From positions 1 to 64,000 of the forward strand of contig NZ_CP150952.2 of the NCBI RefSeq assembly GCF_038069655.2: a stretch of 64,000 bases of DNA, written 5' to 3'. Shown here one piece after another: positions 8,311-16,874 of the stretch; position 1 is the first letter of the stretch, and every line of letters begins with the position of its first letter. This stretch comes from Yoonia sp. BS5-3 (GTDB lineage Bacteria > Pseudomonadota > Alphaproteobacteria > Rhodobacterales > Rhodobacteraceae). Position numbers and translations under genes: made by a program. The notes under the pieces were generated by a model. The model ran no database searches. It had not been told where the DNA came from and worked only from the letters and a program-made list of their open reading frames with translations.

Positions 8311-9018
8311 ATGCCCAATGATGAAATGAAGGTCGTCTCGATCATCACGCGAAAAGGCGGCGCGGGAAAAACGACACTCACGCGGGCATTGGTCAGCGCA
8401 GCAATGGCGCAGGGCAAACGCTGTCTAGTGTTTGACGCCGACCCGCAACAAGCCTTAGCTCGATGGGCGAATAAGCTGCAAATCGAAGACCCACTGTTCC
8501 GCATTGAGCCATTGACTATGGTGAACGAACTTTCCGAGAAAGTGGAACATGCATACGAAAACGACACTGCGGATTACGTCTTCATTGATACAATCGGGGC
8601 AGCGGGTGCATGGGCAGACGATCTTGCCGTTGAAAGCGATGTTCTTGTCATACCAATGATGCTGAGTGACGACGATCTTGAAATCACAACAGACACTTTC
8701 AACTGGTATGTCGGACTACGTGATCGCGCCGAAGACCCAGACGCCTTGCCGTCCTTTCATGTCGTAATGTCAAATGTGCCAGCCAAGCAAAGCAAGGCAG
8801 AGCTAGCAATCGAAGAAAAAGCTATATCGCAATTTCCGGTTATGGACGATTATTTCATGCAACGGAAACAGCATAAGGACGCGTCGGCTGAGGGCTTCAT
8901 CCACCACATTGCAGAAAACCGGCGGAACGGGCCAAGCCACTTGCGGGTTCAAGCAAAACACTTTGCCGAAGCGCTCGAAGAAGCCACCTCAATACTCGAT
9001 GCTTTGACAGGGGGTTAA
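8311..9018 (+). CDS. virC1: ParA/VirC1-family ATPase
   Basis: 235 residues. A deviant Walker A (KGGAGKTT) lies at about residues 15-22, a FDADPQ motif A' near 40, and an FIDT motif B near 90: a ParA/MinD-superfamily ATPase close in size to VirC1 (about 230 residues). VirC1 recruits the relaxosome to the T4SS at the cell pole, while ParA moves plasmids. The gene order fits VirC1-VirC2, but the repeat array upstream also fits a type Ib partition locus. The ATG directly abuts the heptad array. No other ParA is seen in the window. Confidence 0.88.
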   Translation: MPNDEMKVVSIITRKGGAGKTTLTRALVSAAMAQGKRCLVFDADPQQALARWANKLQIEDPLFRIEPLTMVNELSEKVEHAYENDTADYVFIDTIGAAGAWADDLAVESDVLVIPMMLSDDDLEITTDTFNWYVGLRDRAEDPDALPSFHVVMSNVPAKQSKAELAIEEKAISQFPVMDDYFMQRKQHKDASAEGFIHHIAENRRNGPSHLRVQAKHFAEALEEATSILDALTGG

Positions 9019-9021
9019 CAG

Positions 9022-9648
9022 ATGCCACGCAAGAAAAAGACCGCAATCAAGGGAAGCGACCCTGCGTATACATCAGACTTTTCGCAACCCTTGCCGACAA
9101 ACAAGCCTGTTGTCGAAGAAACTCCGAAACCCGTCGTATCCAAACCCGAACCTGCGCCCGAAAAGTCTCCCGCACCAAAACCGACGCCCAAACCAACGGT
9201 CAAAACAGAGATCACCAACCCAAAACAACCACCTGCGAAACCAGCACCAGCAGCAAAACCAAAATCAGAGCCGCAAGTCCAAGGATCAGGCGACAAACGC
9301 GAAATCGCCTTGTCGGCTGCGGTCAAGATGGACCAGCAAAAGCAATTGGACGCCTTGGAAGCACAAGGAACACCCGCGAAGATTGCTATCACAATGGCGG
9401 GGCGTCGGGCAGTCGAGCAATTTGAACCACAACCTGAGTATGTTGAAAAACAAGACGTTCAACGGATGCCAATGCGGCAGGGGTATAAAAGCACAAAACG
9501 CATTGATGCAAGTTTGCTTGATGCGCTCCGAAACAAACATGATCCACATCGCCTATCCTCCGATAGTGCGATGATGCGAGGTCAGTTTGAACCATTGTTC
9601 TGGACCTGTCTCGATGCTGTTATCAAAGAACTGAACAGCAAAGGTTGA
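9022..9648 (+). CDS. virC2: VirC2-like RHH DNA-binding protein
   Basis: 208 residues, starting 3 bases after the virC1 stop. The first 95 residues are a disordered Pro/Lys-rich linker. The C-terminal 110 residues follow the VirC2 plan of two ribbon-helix-helix halves in one chain (IALSAAVKMD...AKIAITMAGRRAV, then STKRIDASLLDALRNKHDP). VirC2 binds the overdrive enhancer next to a T-DNA border. Here the natural target is the heptad array upstream. Identity is by overall pattern and gene order; sequence similarity is modest. Confidence 0.7.
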   Translation: MPRKKKTAIKGSDPAYTSDFSQPLPTNKPVVEETPKPVVSKPEPAPEKSPAPKPTPKPTVKTEITNPKQPPAKPAPAAKPKSEPQVQGSGDKREIALSAAVKMDQQKQLDALEAQGTPAKIAITMAGRRAVEQFEPQPEYVEKQDVQRMPMRQGYKSTKRIDASLLDALRNKHDPHRLSSDSAMMRGQFEPLFWTCLDAVIKELNSKG

Positions 9649-9680
9649 TAGAGGGCGCGATGCGCCACGATATTTTTAAG

Positions 9681-9711
9681 AGGGGGAAGGAGTTTCGGCT
9701 TCCTTCCCCCT
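9681..9711. terminator. Hairpin after virC2
   Basis: An 11-bp perfect stem, AGGGGGAAGGA / TCCTTCCCCCT, with a 9-base loop, 33 bases after the virC2 stop. No long T run follows, so it may act as a transcript-stabilising or weak terminator hairpin. Confidence 0.6.
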
Positions 9712-9780
9712 GAAACAAAATCGACAGGGCCGTGTCCTCGCTTCGCTGCGGGCCGCACCAACCCTGTCGATTTGGTTTCA
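9711..9780. repeat. Stem-loop element, copy 1
   Basis: A 19-bp inverted repeat with one mismatch (arms 9711-9729 and 9762-9780, core TCGACAGGG / CCCTGTCGA) surrounds a GC-rich loop of about 32 bases (GTGTCCTCGCTTCGCTGCGG...). Nearly the same loop occurs, inverted, at 12314-12373. Confidence 0.7.
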
Positions 9781-9893
9781 CCCCCATCCTCTCATGCTCC
9801 GCGCAAACTCGCGGATAGGCGATGGCCTACCCGACTTCGAATTGTGGGTCGGGCAGGAAAATCGCTGTTCTCAGTGAATGCAGAGGAAAATCT

Positions 9894-10046
9894 ATGGGAC
9901 GCAAACAAAGACTTTATGCTGAACCAATACAGCGAATTTTGGATCGCAAAACGCGCTCGGTTGTTGGATGGCTATACCTCTGGAACACCGGTGAAAAGGT
10001 GCCGATGTGGAAGGATGGCAAGCAATTGGATGTGATCTATGAATGA
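9894..10046 (+). CDS. Small conserved plasmid protein (WNTG/WKDGK family)
   Basis: 50 residues, ATG after a GAGG site. It is a clear paralogue of the protein ending at 43006: both share AEPI..ILDR.TR.VVGWLY.WNTG...PMWKDGK...VIYE. It is probably a small beta-rich protein. Its stop overlaps the next start (ATGAATGA). The function is unknown. Confidence 0.75.
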   Translation: MGRKQRLYAEPIQRILDRKTRSVVGWLYLWNTGEKVPMWKDGKQLDVIYE

Positions 10047-10269
10047 CGAAGGGCAGGGGGGACTTTTCAAGCTGGTAGCAGACTACGGCACTAGCAAAAG
10101 TTGGCTTCAATCATCGAACGAACGCACTTTGCGCATGTTCGGTAAAGATCATCACCAATCTGCTAAGATCAAGCCGGAACTCACATTGCTGGCCCCCGAT
10201 GGGTCTGTGATCGCCAAGATGGATCATTGGGCGTATGAGTGGAAAGAGGCCGACAAAGGCGCAGCCTAG
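10039..10269 (+). CDS. Small conserved protein (FGKDHH family)
   Basis: 76 residues, overlapping the previous gene by 8 bases. The LRMFGKDHHQSAKIKPELTL region matches the C-terminal half of the protein at 23488-23862 (LRTFGKDHHEAAKIKPDMTL), so the window has two members. No signal peptide or membrane segment is seen. The function is unknown. Confidence 0.75.
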   Translation: MNDEGQGGLFKLVADYGTSKSWLQSSNERTLRMFGKDHHQSAKIKPELTLLAPDGSVIAKMDHWAYEWKEADKGAA

Positions 10270-10322
10270 CCTTCCAAATTCCAAGCCAAAATGTTAGACT
10301 GCTTCCGTAAAGGAGGCAGTCT

Positions 10323-10739
10323 ATGCGTATTGTCAAAACCCTTATTTCTCTTGCACTTTTGGCATCTTTGCCGGTTTCTGCATTTGCTTGGGATCACGAA
10401 ATGGAACGTGGTGTAGACCTCTATCAAGCTGGGGATGCTGACATGGGTGTTTCCTTAGTTTGTGATCCCAACTCCGTCTATGGCACCTCTGTAAGTGCAG
10501 TTCTGATCGCACTTGACGCTGATCCAGACATAAGCGCCGTGGCAACGTTCCGTTTCCCTGACCTGATCACCATTGATGCGCCGATGGCACACGGTCGTAT
10601 CTCCAAGGCTGATAACCAAAACGGCATCTGGGAACCTCTAGTGGCCGGTCTCCGGGCCCATAGCGCCGTGGATGTTTCATTGAATGGCGAAACGCATACT
10701 GTCGCACTTGGCGAACCTTTGCCGTTTAGTTGCCTCTGA
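10323..10739 (+). CDS. Exported hypothetical protein
   Basis: 138 residues with a clear signal peptide (cleavage near SAFA-W at residue 22) and two Cys in the mature part. The AAAGGAGG ribosome site is strong. It is probably a small periplasmic beta protein; I do not recognise the family. It stands alone, with a GC-rich hairpin (10741-10757) directly after the stop. Confidence 0.8.
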   Translation: MRIVKTLISLALLASLPVSAFAWDHEMERGVDLYQAGDADMGVSLVCDPNSVYGTSVSAVLIALDADPDISAVATFRFPDLITIDAPMAHGRISKADNQNGIWEPLVAGLRAHSAVDVSLNGETHTVALGEPLPFSCL

Positions 10740-10740
10740 T

Positions 10741-10757
10741 CTGGCCCGAAGGGCCAG
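10741..10757 (+). terminator. GC-rich hairpin after exported gene
   Basis: CTGGCCC-GAA-GGGCCAG, immediately downstream of the stop at 10739. There is no T tract, so termination is uncertain. Confidence 0.45.
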
Positions 10758-10925
10758 GGCGCGAAGCGCAAGGCGGGGCAGGGGGCGGGCGCAGCTCGTC
10801 CCCTGCCGCGTCACCATCATCATCCCATGAAAAAGCCCCCACCTTTTCAGGCAGGGGCAGTATCGGCGAAATGGGCCAACAGGGAGGGGTTTAGCTTACC
10901 ACCTTTGGCCGATAACGCTATCTGG

Positions 10926-11264
10926 CTACACGTCCAAAAATTCGGCGGTTGCCAGTGAATGCGCCAAGGCCAGTGTCAGGCTTTCGGAAAAACCGGAAAT
11001 GGCGCAACCGGTCCCGTTCCCCCAGATCACGCTGACAAAGCCAAAGCTGCCTTTCTTGGTCTTCACGCGCAACGTGACTTCATCGACGCTTAGGCAGTGA
11101 TCTACAAAGTCCTCGATCCGCCCCACATTGTCGCACAAATGCTCGCCTTTGCACCATGCCGTCACGGTTGGCGTTCCATCGGGCGATAGCGCGTAAAGAT
11201 CATTCAAAAGGGCTGTGATGATGCGACCACGCTGCACGTCCAGATTGCTTTTTGTCTCGGTCAT
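10926..11264 (-). CDS. Conserved hypothetical protein next to ardC
   Basis: 112 residues, soluble, no signal peptide, with WCKGEHLCDNVGRIEDFVDHCL as the most distinctive segment. It lies 32 bases downstream of ardC on the same strand and is probably cotranscribed. It has AT-poor, host-like codon use. I do not recognise it. Confidence 0.7.
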   Translation of the reverse strand: MTETKSNLDVQRGRIITALLNDLYALSPDGTPTVTAWCKGEHLCDNVGRIEDFVDHCLSVDEVTLRVKTKKGSFGFVSVIWGNGTGCAISGFSESLTLALAHSLATAEFLDV

Positions 11265-11296
11265 TGTCTTGCTCCTATTGGAAGGGCAGGGGCCGC

Positions 11297-12193
11297 TTAC
11301 GCGGCTTCCTGTGTATGGGATTGCTCAACCTGTGCCGTGATGTAGTCCACGGCCTTCTGGGCCTCTGACGCGGCTTTGAAAATCAGGTTCTTATCCTCCT
11401 TCAAGGCTTTCAACCAAGCCTCGATGTATGCGGCGCTCTGGTCAAAATCTGGTTCAATCCCAAGTTTCACGGCAAGGATGCAAGCGCCGATTTCGGCAAC
11501 AAGTTCCTCGAATGCGTAGGCTGTGCGGTCGTTGAATTTCTTGATCCGGTCCAGCCGCATTTCGCCGCCGCTCCAATGTGTGATTTCATGGCCTAGCGTC
11601 CCGTAATACTTGGCCGCGCTGAAAAAGGTCGCGATTGGCGGCATGTGAACGTGATCCTCGGACGGGCGGTAATAGGCGCGGGGTTCGTCGGTTGTGATGA
11701 TCTTCGCGCCTGTGTTGGCAAAGAATGCCTCTAGATCTGCATCTGGCTCGGTGCCAAGATCGCGGGCAGGATCGGGCAGGACGTAATATTCAGCGGGCAA
11801 ACCTTCAATTTCATCCGCGTTGAATACGTTGTTGCACTTGGCAAAGGGGACGCGGGTTTTGGCTTCCCCGTCTGGTGCGTCGTTGCCTTCTGCATCCTTC
11901 TCGAACGTGCCATAGAAAACAGAACGTGCCGCCTTCGATCCCTTCTTGACCATGCCGCCCAATTCCTGCGCCTGACGAAAAGTCATCCACCGCTCGGACG
12001 AATAACCGCGCTCGGATGCGGTCGCCCACAACATCAAAATGTTGATCCCGCGATATGCCTCCCCGTTGTGACGCAGTGGCAAAGCGGCTGATCCTGCGCC
12101 ACCTGTCCACGGCTTGCGCCAAGGGGGCGTGCCTGCTTCGATTTGCGCGACGATTGTATCCGTGACGTGCTGGTGAATATCTACTTTTGGCAT
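11297..12193 (-). CDS. ardC: ArdC-family antirestriction protein
   Basis: 298 residues. The N-terminal domain (residues 5-130, with the WRKPW motif and NILMLW) is the ssDNA-binding ArdC module. The C-terminal domain is a zincin-like metallopeptidase with HEITH at residues 202-206. ArdC protects incoming single-stranded DNA during conjugation. The leader upstream begins with a GTTCGG hairpin and ends in CACCACAAAGGA, as do the 299-bp leader repeats. Confidence 0.93.
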   Translation of the reverse strand: MPKVDIHQHVTDTIVAQIEAGTPPWRKPWTGGAGSAALPLRHNGEAYRGINILMLWATASERGYSSERWMTFRQAQELGGMVKKGSKAARSVFYGTFEKDAEGNDAPDGEAKTRVPFAKCNNVFNADEIEGLPAEYYVLPDPARDLGTEPDADLEAFFANTGAKIITTDEPRAYYRPSEDHVHMPPIATFFSAAKYYGTLGHEITHWSGGEMRLDRIKKFNDRTAYAFEELVAEIGACILAVKLGIEPDFDQSAAYIEAWLKALKEDKNLIFKAASEAQKAVDYITAQVEQSHTQEAA

Positions 12194-12746
12194 GACCTAT
12201 CATCCTTTGTGGTGTCGCTTGGGTCTGTCGCCCAATGGTTCGGGTTTTTTGGACAGCGCGAATGCGCCTGCTCCTGAAAACCTGAATGCGATGAAAGGAA
12301 GGATTAGGAGGCTCCAAGCCTAATCGACGGGGGGTGGTGCGGCCCGCAGCGCAGCGAGGACACGGCCCCCGTCTATTCGACTTGGAGACGGCGGTATCCC
12401 TACCGCTGACGCCCCGCAGTGGCGTTCGGCTTGTCCGAACCCCAAGGGGCAAATGAAAACTCAAGGTGTCGAACGTCAGAAATGTTTGACCTTCACGTCA
12501 TAAACTGACCCAAATTCAGGATGCTGGTAAAGCCAACCGTCGCGCAGATCGCAGCGCAGGTCGCAAAAAAGCCGAGAGCTCCCGATGCTGCGGCCCAGCC
12601 AAACACGTAACAAGCCCGCTTTGCTGACTTTAAGCATTGAAGGGGCGGCCCTTTGCGAACCCCTGCGACAGTGTTGGCGCTGCGATGCGGCTTCACGAGG
12701 TTAACCATCTGCGATAGGTTATCCGGTACACGACTGAAAAGATTAC
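12194..12746. other. Intergenic leader and spacer, no convincing gene
   Basis: 553 bases. The left 260 are the ardC leader, including stem-loop element copy 2 and the GTTCGGCTTG hairpin at 12425-12442. The right part has a possible 71-codon minus-strand frame with one hydrophobic segment but no ribosome site, which I do not call. Confidence 0.5.
12314..12373. repeat. Stem-loop element, copy 2 (inverted)
   Basis: Imperfect 20-bp arms (CCAAG..TCGACGGGGG and CCCCCGTC..CGACTTGG) enclose GGTGCGGCCCGCAGCGCAGC..., the reverse complement of the copy 1 loop with one change. It lies in the ardC leader. Confidence 0.65.
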
Positions 12747-14342
12747 TTGGAGCGCGTAAGATTGGATCATGGAAACCAGAAAAGGACTCCGTTATCAGTA
12801 CGGGCGGTAAGCGTGACCGGACGATCAGCGCTATTTTTGGCTAAGATCGCTGGGAAAGCTGGTTGGGCAATCGCCAAGCCTGTGGGGCGGCAGACAGGCA
12901 AACTCGCCGCGAAAGGGGGTAAGGCGGTCAAAGATCACGCGGCTGTTAAATTCGCGGAATTTGAACTGAGGCATACCAAATATACGCCGGAGAACTTCTT
13001 TGAAAAAGGAGCGATCTCGCTCGAAGATCTCGTCGATGCGCTATTGATTGAAAAACGCGGCACGTCGGCAAAGATTGTTACAGCGCTTTCTGGGAAACTG
13101 GCTGCGGCAGGTACGACAGCAAGTCTATTTTCCATCGCATCTATTCTCGGAACGGCCAGTACGGGAACGGCCATCTCTTCACTTTCTGGCGCGGCTTTCA
13201 ATAGTGCCGCGTTGGCGTGGATTGGTGGAAGCGTTGTAACTGGCGGCTGGATTGTCTTGGGCGTAGCCGCCGCTGGAGGAGCGGTCGCATATTTCGGGTC
13301 TCGCAAGCTTGTTGGGAAATGGACCGGAGTAAGGCGCAAGAAAAAATCCTTGGACCCGCAAGAAATGCGGTTCGTCGAGACGTGTTTGATGTTGGCGACG
13401 GCTTTTCGTGAACGGGCCAATCAAAACGTCGTTTTGGACCCTCTCACTGCCGAAACCCTGCAGCAGAACTTAAAACATGACCTCCTGGAGCAGTTGGATG
13501 TTTGCATCGCCAAAGTTAGAGACTGGCCAGATCTTCCGTTGATGCGCCTTGAAGATCGGAAGGTGGATCTGGTCGAGTTACTCGACGCCTTACCCATGCC
13601 TCACGCTCCGAATCCGTCAGTCAGAAAAAAATCCACAGCCGCTGCCCCTGTTGTTACAGGTGTCGTATCCGCCACGATATTGAAATTGATGTCGGACACC
13701 TTGCCTTCATTTACGGAAAATGAGGAGTTGGTCCTTCAGGCGCTACGCCGATCGAACAACAGTCTTGCTGATGCCAGTGAACTTGAGCTGTCTAAATACG
13801 TGCAATCTCTATCCGTTGAGCAAATTTCCGGGCTCAAAAACAACGTAAAGGGAATCTACCACGAACTCGCGTTTCAGCGGCAAGAGAACCTGGATGGCGA
13901 CGAATACATCGTCGAGCTTTTCGGCGATACAAACCACGCCGGCGCAGATGTCCGGATTATCAATGTTGAAACTGGCGACGTTTCCGAGGTTCAACTCAAG
14001 GCGACAAATTACGCGTCTTATGTACGTGAACACAACGAAAAGTACGAAAACATCGACGTGCTCGTGACTAGTGAGGTCGCTGGCTCTTCGCCAGATTGGT
14101 CTTCCTCTGAGTTCAGCAATGCTGACCTTACAGCTGATACGTCCTCGGCCTTACACAAGCTCGGGCACGGGGCCGGCGCGGACATTGTAAATAGTATGGG
14201 CGTTGCTGCGATGGTGACACTTGCGGCCAATGCCAAGTCCATGTTGAAGGGTGACGCTCTTTCAACTCAAGCGAAACAAAAAATCATTCAGGATGGTGTG
14301 GTGGCTGCAAGCGTTGCCGGAATGGTGCAACTTATTATCTAG
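12747..14342 (+). CDS. Membrane protein with PD-(D/E)XK-like nuclease domain
   Basis: Up to 531 residues. Residues 100-195 are a Gly/Ala/Ser-rich hydrophobic zone with two to three possible membrane helices. A second hydrophobic stretch follows at about 300-320 and a third near the C-terminus. Between residues 365 and 430, a pattern HEL...D..VELF...GADVRI...VQLKAT looks like a PD-(D/E)XK core (D, then E/Q-x-K). There is no ATG near the start. TTG at 12762, with GGAG 9 bases upstream, is the best candidate, so the start is uncertain. No homologue is recognised; a defence role is inferred from the nuclease core and its neighbours. Confidence 0.7.
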   Translation: MERVRLDHGNQKRTPLSVRAVSVTGRSALFLAKIAGKAGWAIAKPVGRQTGKLAAKGGKAVKDHAAVKFAEFELRHTKYTPENFFEKGAISLEDLVDALLIEKRGTSAKIVTALSGKLAAAGTTASLFSIASILGTASTGTAISSLSGAAFNSAALAWIGGSVVTGGWIVLGVAAAGGAVAYFGSRKLVGKWTGVRRKKKSLDPQEMRFVETCLMLATAFRERANQNVVLDPLTAETLQQNLKHDLLEQLDVCIAKVRDWPDLPLMRLEDRKVDLVELLDALPMPHAPNPSVRKKSTAAAPVVTGVVSATILKLMSDTLPSFTENEELVLQALRRSNNSLADASELELSKYVQSLSVEQISGLKNNVKGIYHELAFQRQENLDGDEYIVELFGDTNHAGADVRIINVETGDVSEVQLKATNYASYVREHNEKYENIDVLVTSEVAGSSPDWSSSEFSNADLTADTSSALHKLGHGAGADIVNSMGVAAMVTLAANAKSMLKGDALSTQAKQKIIQDGVVAASVAGMVQLII

Positions 14343-14531
14343 CAAAAATAACGCTCTACTGTGTTTACGATGCGATAGGAACTTTCCGCACTCGCTGCTG
14401 ATCAGTGATGCCGCGATACCCTGCCTGTGGCCAGTGGGGCATCCTGCACGCTGTACAGATGACTAGAAGCGCCATAGATAGAACCGCTCTTAGCAGAAGT
14501 CTTTGGGTTCTAAGACTTATGTCGACCTACT

Positions 14532-15149
14532 TCAGGAAGTTCTGTCGGCAAAGAATACTTGATAGCCTTGATCACTCCTACGCCGAACGTGCGGGCGTGT
14601 ATTGGAAAGGTCCCAATTCAAGAGATCTTCATAGGATGAAAATTGAGGCCCTTTTACATATCCCTTGGCCGACATTGTCGCCAGCCAAGCGTCAGTTTCA
14701 TCTTCGTTTTGTATTTCATAAAGGCGCTCTACAACTTTTAAGAAGTCCTGTTCAACGTGGTTTGAAATGCCCGAATTGTCGGCGACGTAAATTTCAGTAA
14801 GGTAGAACCGTCCCCGCCTGCTTCCATTCGACCTGCCGTTCTTTTTGAAAGTTCGGTACGAGGCCTCAATATCCCAAGGTTTGTCGCAATGCACTAGTTT
14901 GTACTTGAAGCTTATCACCCAAATCGGTGGCGAAAATCCAAAATTCTCATCGGCTGACCTACATAGTCCTCGACCATAGCCGCGCTCCGTATCATCGCCC
15001 GCAAAGTAGTTTAGAAACAGCAGTGTAGGGTCATTAGGATTTCGCGCAATGCCGCCAGTAATTCCGACAAAAAGCTCAAAAATCGAGGCTATACTTTCCG
15101 CTGTGTGAGACCCAAAAATCTCTTCATCTCGGGCAAACGTCTTTTCCAT
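14532..15149 (-). CDS. Hypothetical protein
   Basis: 205 residues from the ATG at 15149, preceded by GGGG at good spacing. A soluble alpha/beta protein with many aromatic residues and no motif I recognise. It lies 51 bases downstream of the GIY-YIG gene on the same strand, so the two may form an operon in the nuclease cluster. GC content is lower than in the conjugation genes. Confidence 0.6.
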   Translation of the reverse strand: MEKTFARDEEIFGSHTAESIASIFELFVGITGGIARNPNDPTLLFLNYFAGDDTERGYGRGLCRSADENFGFSPPIWVISFKYKLVHCDKPWDIEASYRTFKKNGRSNGSRRGRFYLTEIYVADNSGISNHVEQDFLKVVERLYEIQNEDETDAWLATMSAKGYVKGPQFSSYEDLLNWDLSNTRPHVRRRSDQGYQVFFADRTS

Positions 15150-15200
15150 ATGATCCCCGTATAAAATCGAAACAGCCTTAATCAACTGTCTGATAGTACC

Positions 15201-16039
15201 CTAATTCGCGTTCAAGCCGTGCGCTCGCACACCGAGCTTGGTTTTCCAGAATGCCTCCCGCGCCAAGATATCTCCTAATGACATGTCCGGCGAAGCAACC
15301 TCCAAGATGGCCACTTGATAATCTTGCTGGCCTGCCTCACGAAGCCGTACATTACCACCGTGACCATTCAGCAAGTATTGGCGCCAGCGCCCCATAAAAC
15401 CACCTAGGCCTGTCGCCGAACCCACGTACTGATCACCGTTGTCTGCAACCAACAAATAGACCCCTCGAGCCCCTTCAAGAGAACCTGCCCATGCTTGTGG
15501 AAACCTTGGAATCTCGCTGATCCGCGATAGGAAGCCCGAAAAACCTGGGAAAGGTGGCTCCTCTGCCTGTAGGCGGATTTCTAAAATAGCTTTCTGCATC
15601 CTGTGCGCCCGTTGGGACCAAGCTCTTCCTCCAGGACCCCAGTTAATGAGTAGGCGTTCTGCATATTCACTGCCCTGTTCGATCCACTCCAAATCAAATG
15701 CATCAACATTCTCTCGGCCCATTTCCCCGTCAATTATTTCCATGTCTTGGATATGAGGCAGTCGATCTCCATCCCATGCCCACTGATCGGTGATGAGTGT
15801 GGTTCCAACATAAAGCGCGGTCAACGTTCCATCCGGTAGGTTAGAAGCAGGAAGGAAGTGGCATGCAACTTCAGCTCCACCATAAGGGGGGGAGTTCGTC
15901 TTTGAAAACTGGCAAAACAGCCGAAGGCATCTGGGCCACCCCGACGCCACGCTGCAACGCCCCGTGCATCATGACGAAGTAGCCTGACTCTCGTTGGGTC
16001 CAGATCAATCTTTCTCAGAAATTCAGTGAATTGAAACAT
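15201..16039 (-). pseudogene. GIY-YIG nuclease-family gene, frameshifted
   Basis: The C-terminal 90 residues are a GIY-YIG domain (GVYLLVADNGDQYVGSA, later GRWRQYL and a REAFWKTKLG Glu). The N-terminus MFQFTEFLRKIDLDPTRVRL is in a different frame, starting at 16039. The frames join at a run of 7 G (plus strand 15886-15892): adding one base gives a continuous protein of about 279 residues. It is a recent single-base mutation, a sequencing error, or slippage on the homopolymer. The downstream frame alone covers 15201-15950. Confidence 0.7.
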
Positions 16040-16129
16040 GCTGCCCCCAACAGGCGATATACCAGACGATCAATGATCATAGTCACCTGTTTTTCTTTAG
16101 ATGAAGTTTTTGGTCACTATGGATAATTA

Positions 16130-16822
16130 CTAGAACCTTCTGCGGCGATGGAAGCCACGCTGGACAGGTTTTGCGAACTGGACCACTGGCAACGGACTGC
16201 TTTCACGGATCAATTTAGCGAACTCCACTTTCGGAAAATCGAAGAGATAGCGGCTTCTGCCTTGTGCGGCTGTAAGCAAACACAGATTATCGCCGCCAAA
16301 GTCAAATCCTACAATCTTGCCCAATGATCCCCATTCTTTGAGAAGCCGGGTTTCATCGCAATAAACGGTGTAGATGTCTACGCCGTCGAACCGTTCCGGG
16401 TAGTTTTCTGAAAGCATCCGTTCATATTGGATCAGATCAGTTGGGCGGCGGGTTCCATCGATGATCCAGATCACTTGGCCGTAGAAATTAGTGCGCTTTT
16501 CCACTTCGTCCGGCTTGATAGCAGAGTGCTGGAACTCGATCACAAGGCCATAGGGTGTCTTGATATCAGCTATATGAAGATCACCTGTTCCGTCGCGAGC
16601 TGGCACCTCTTGCCAGTCGGTCGCAAACCGGTTTTTCCAGTCGCGGTGCCACTCGGTTTCGTTTTCCCACCAATGATCGCAATGACGGCGACCTTTATGC
16701 GCCCAATGCCAAACCTTCTTTGTGCCGCATCGGGCTAACATTTCGGCATTACAGCCTGGACAAACGCCTTTGGCACCGGGCTTCGCTTCAACTCGTTGAT
16801 CATTCAAAAGTGCAAATCTCAT
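16130..16822 (-). CDS. CoiA-like nuclease-family protein
   Basis: 230 residues. The N-terminal zinc-ribbon-like CPGC and HWAH..CDHW motifs, then WHRDWK and an IADIKT...VIEFQHS core, match the competence CoiA-like family, whose D/E-Q/K core is a PD-(D/E)XK nuclease variant. Such genes are found in mobile DNA and the role is not settled. It is divergent from the gene at 16875 with a 52-base gap. Confidence 0.8.
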   Translation of the reverse strand: MRFALLNDQRVEAKPGAKGVCPGCNAEMLARCGTKKVWHWAHKGRRHCDHWWENETEWHRDWKNRFATDWQEVPARDGTGDLHIADIKTPYGLVIEFQHSAIKPDEVEKRTNFYGQVIWIIDGTRRPTDLIQYERMLSENYPERFDGVDIYTVYCDETRLLKEWGSLGKIVGFDFGGDNLCLLTAAQGRSRYLFDFPKVEFAKLIRESSPLPVVQFAKPVQRGFHRRRRF

Positions 16823-16874
16823 TCTGTTTAAGTGGTTATTCTACAGGATGTTGCCAAGAGTAAGGGAGGTCATA

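Noticed and set aside
7824-8567. Long minus-strand frames across the heptad array (Cys/Val/Leu-rich translations)
   Set aside because: They are by-products of the 7-bp repeat, have extreme composition and overlap the virC1/parA start; no ribosome site.
12493-12708. 71-codon minus-strand frame with one hydrophobic segment
   Set aside because: No ribosome site and no recognisable family; chance is as likely.
14405-14800. 131-codon plus-strand frame
   Set aside because: Mostly antisense to the 14532-15149 gene; no ribosome site.
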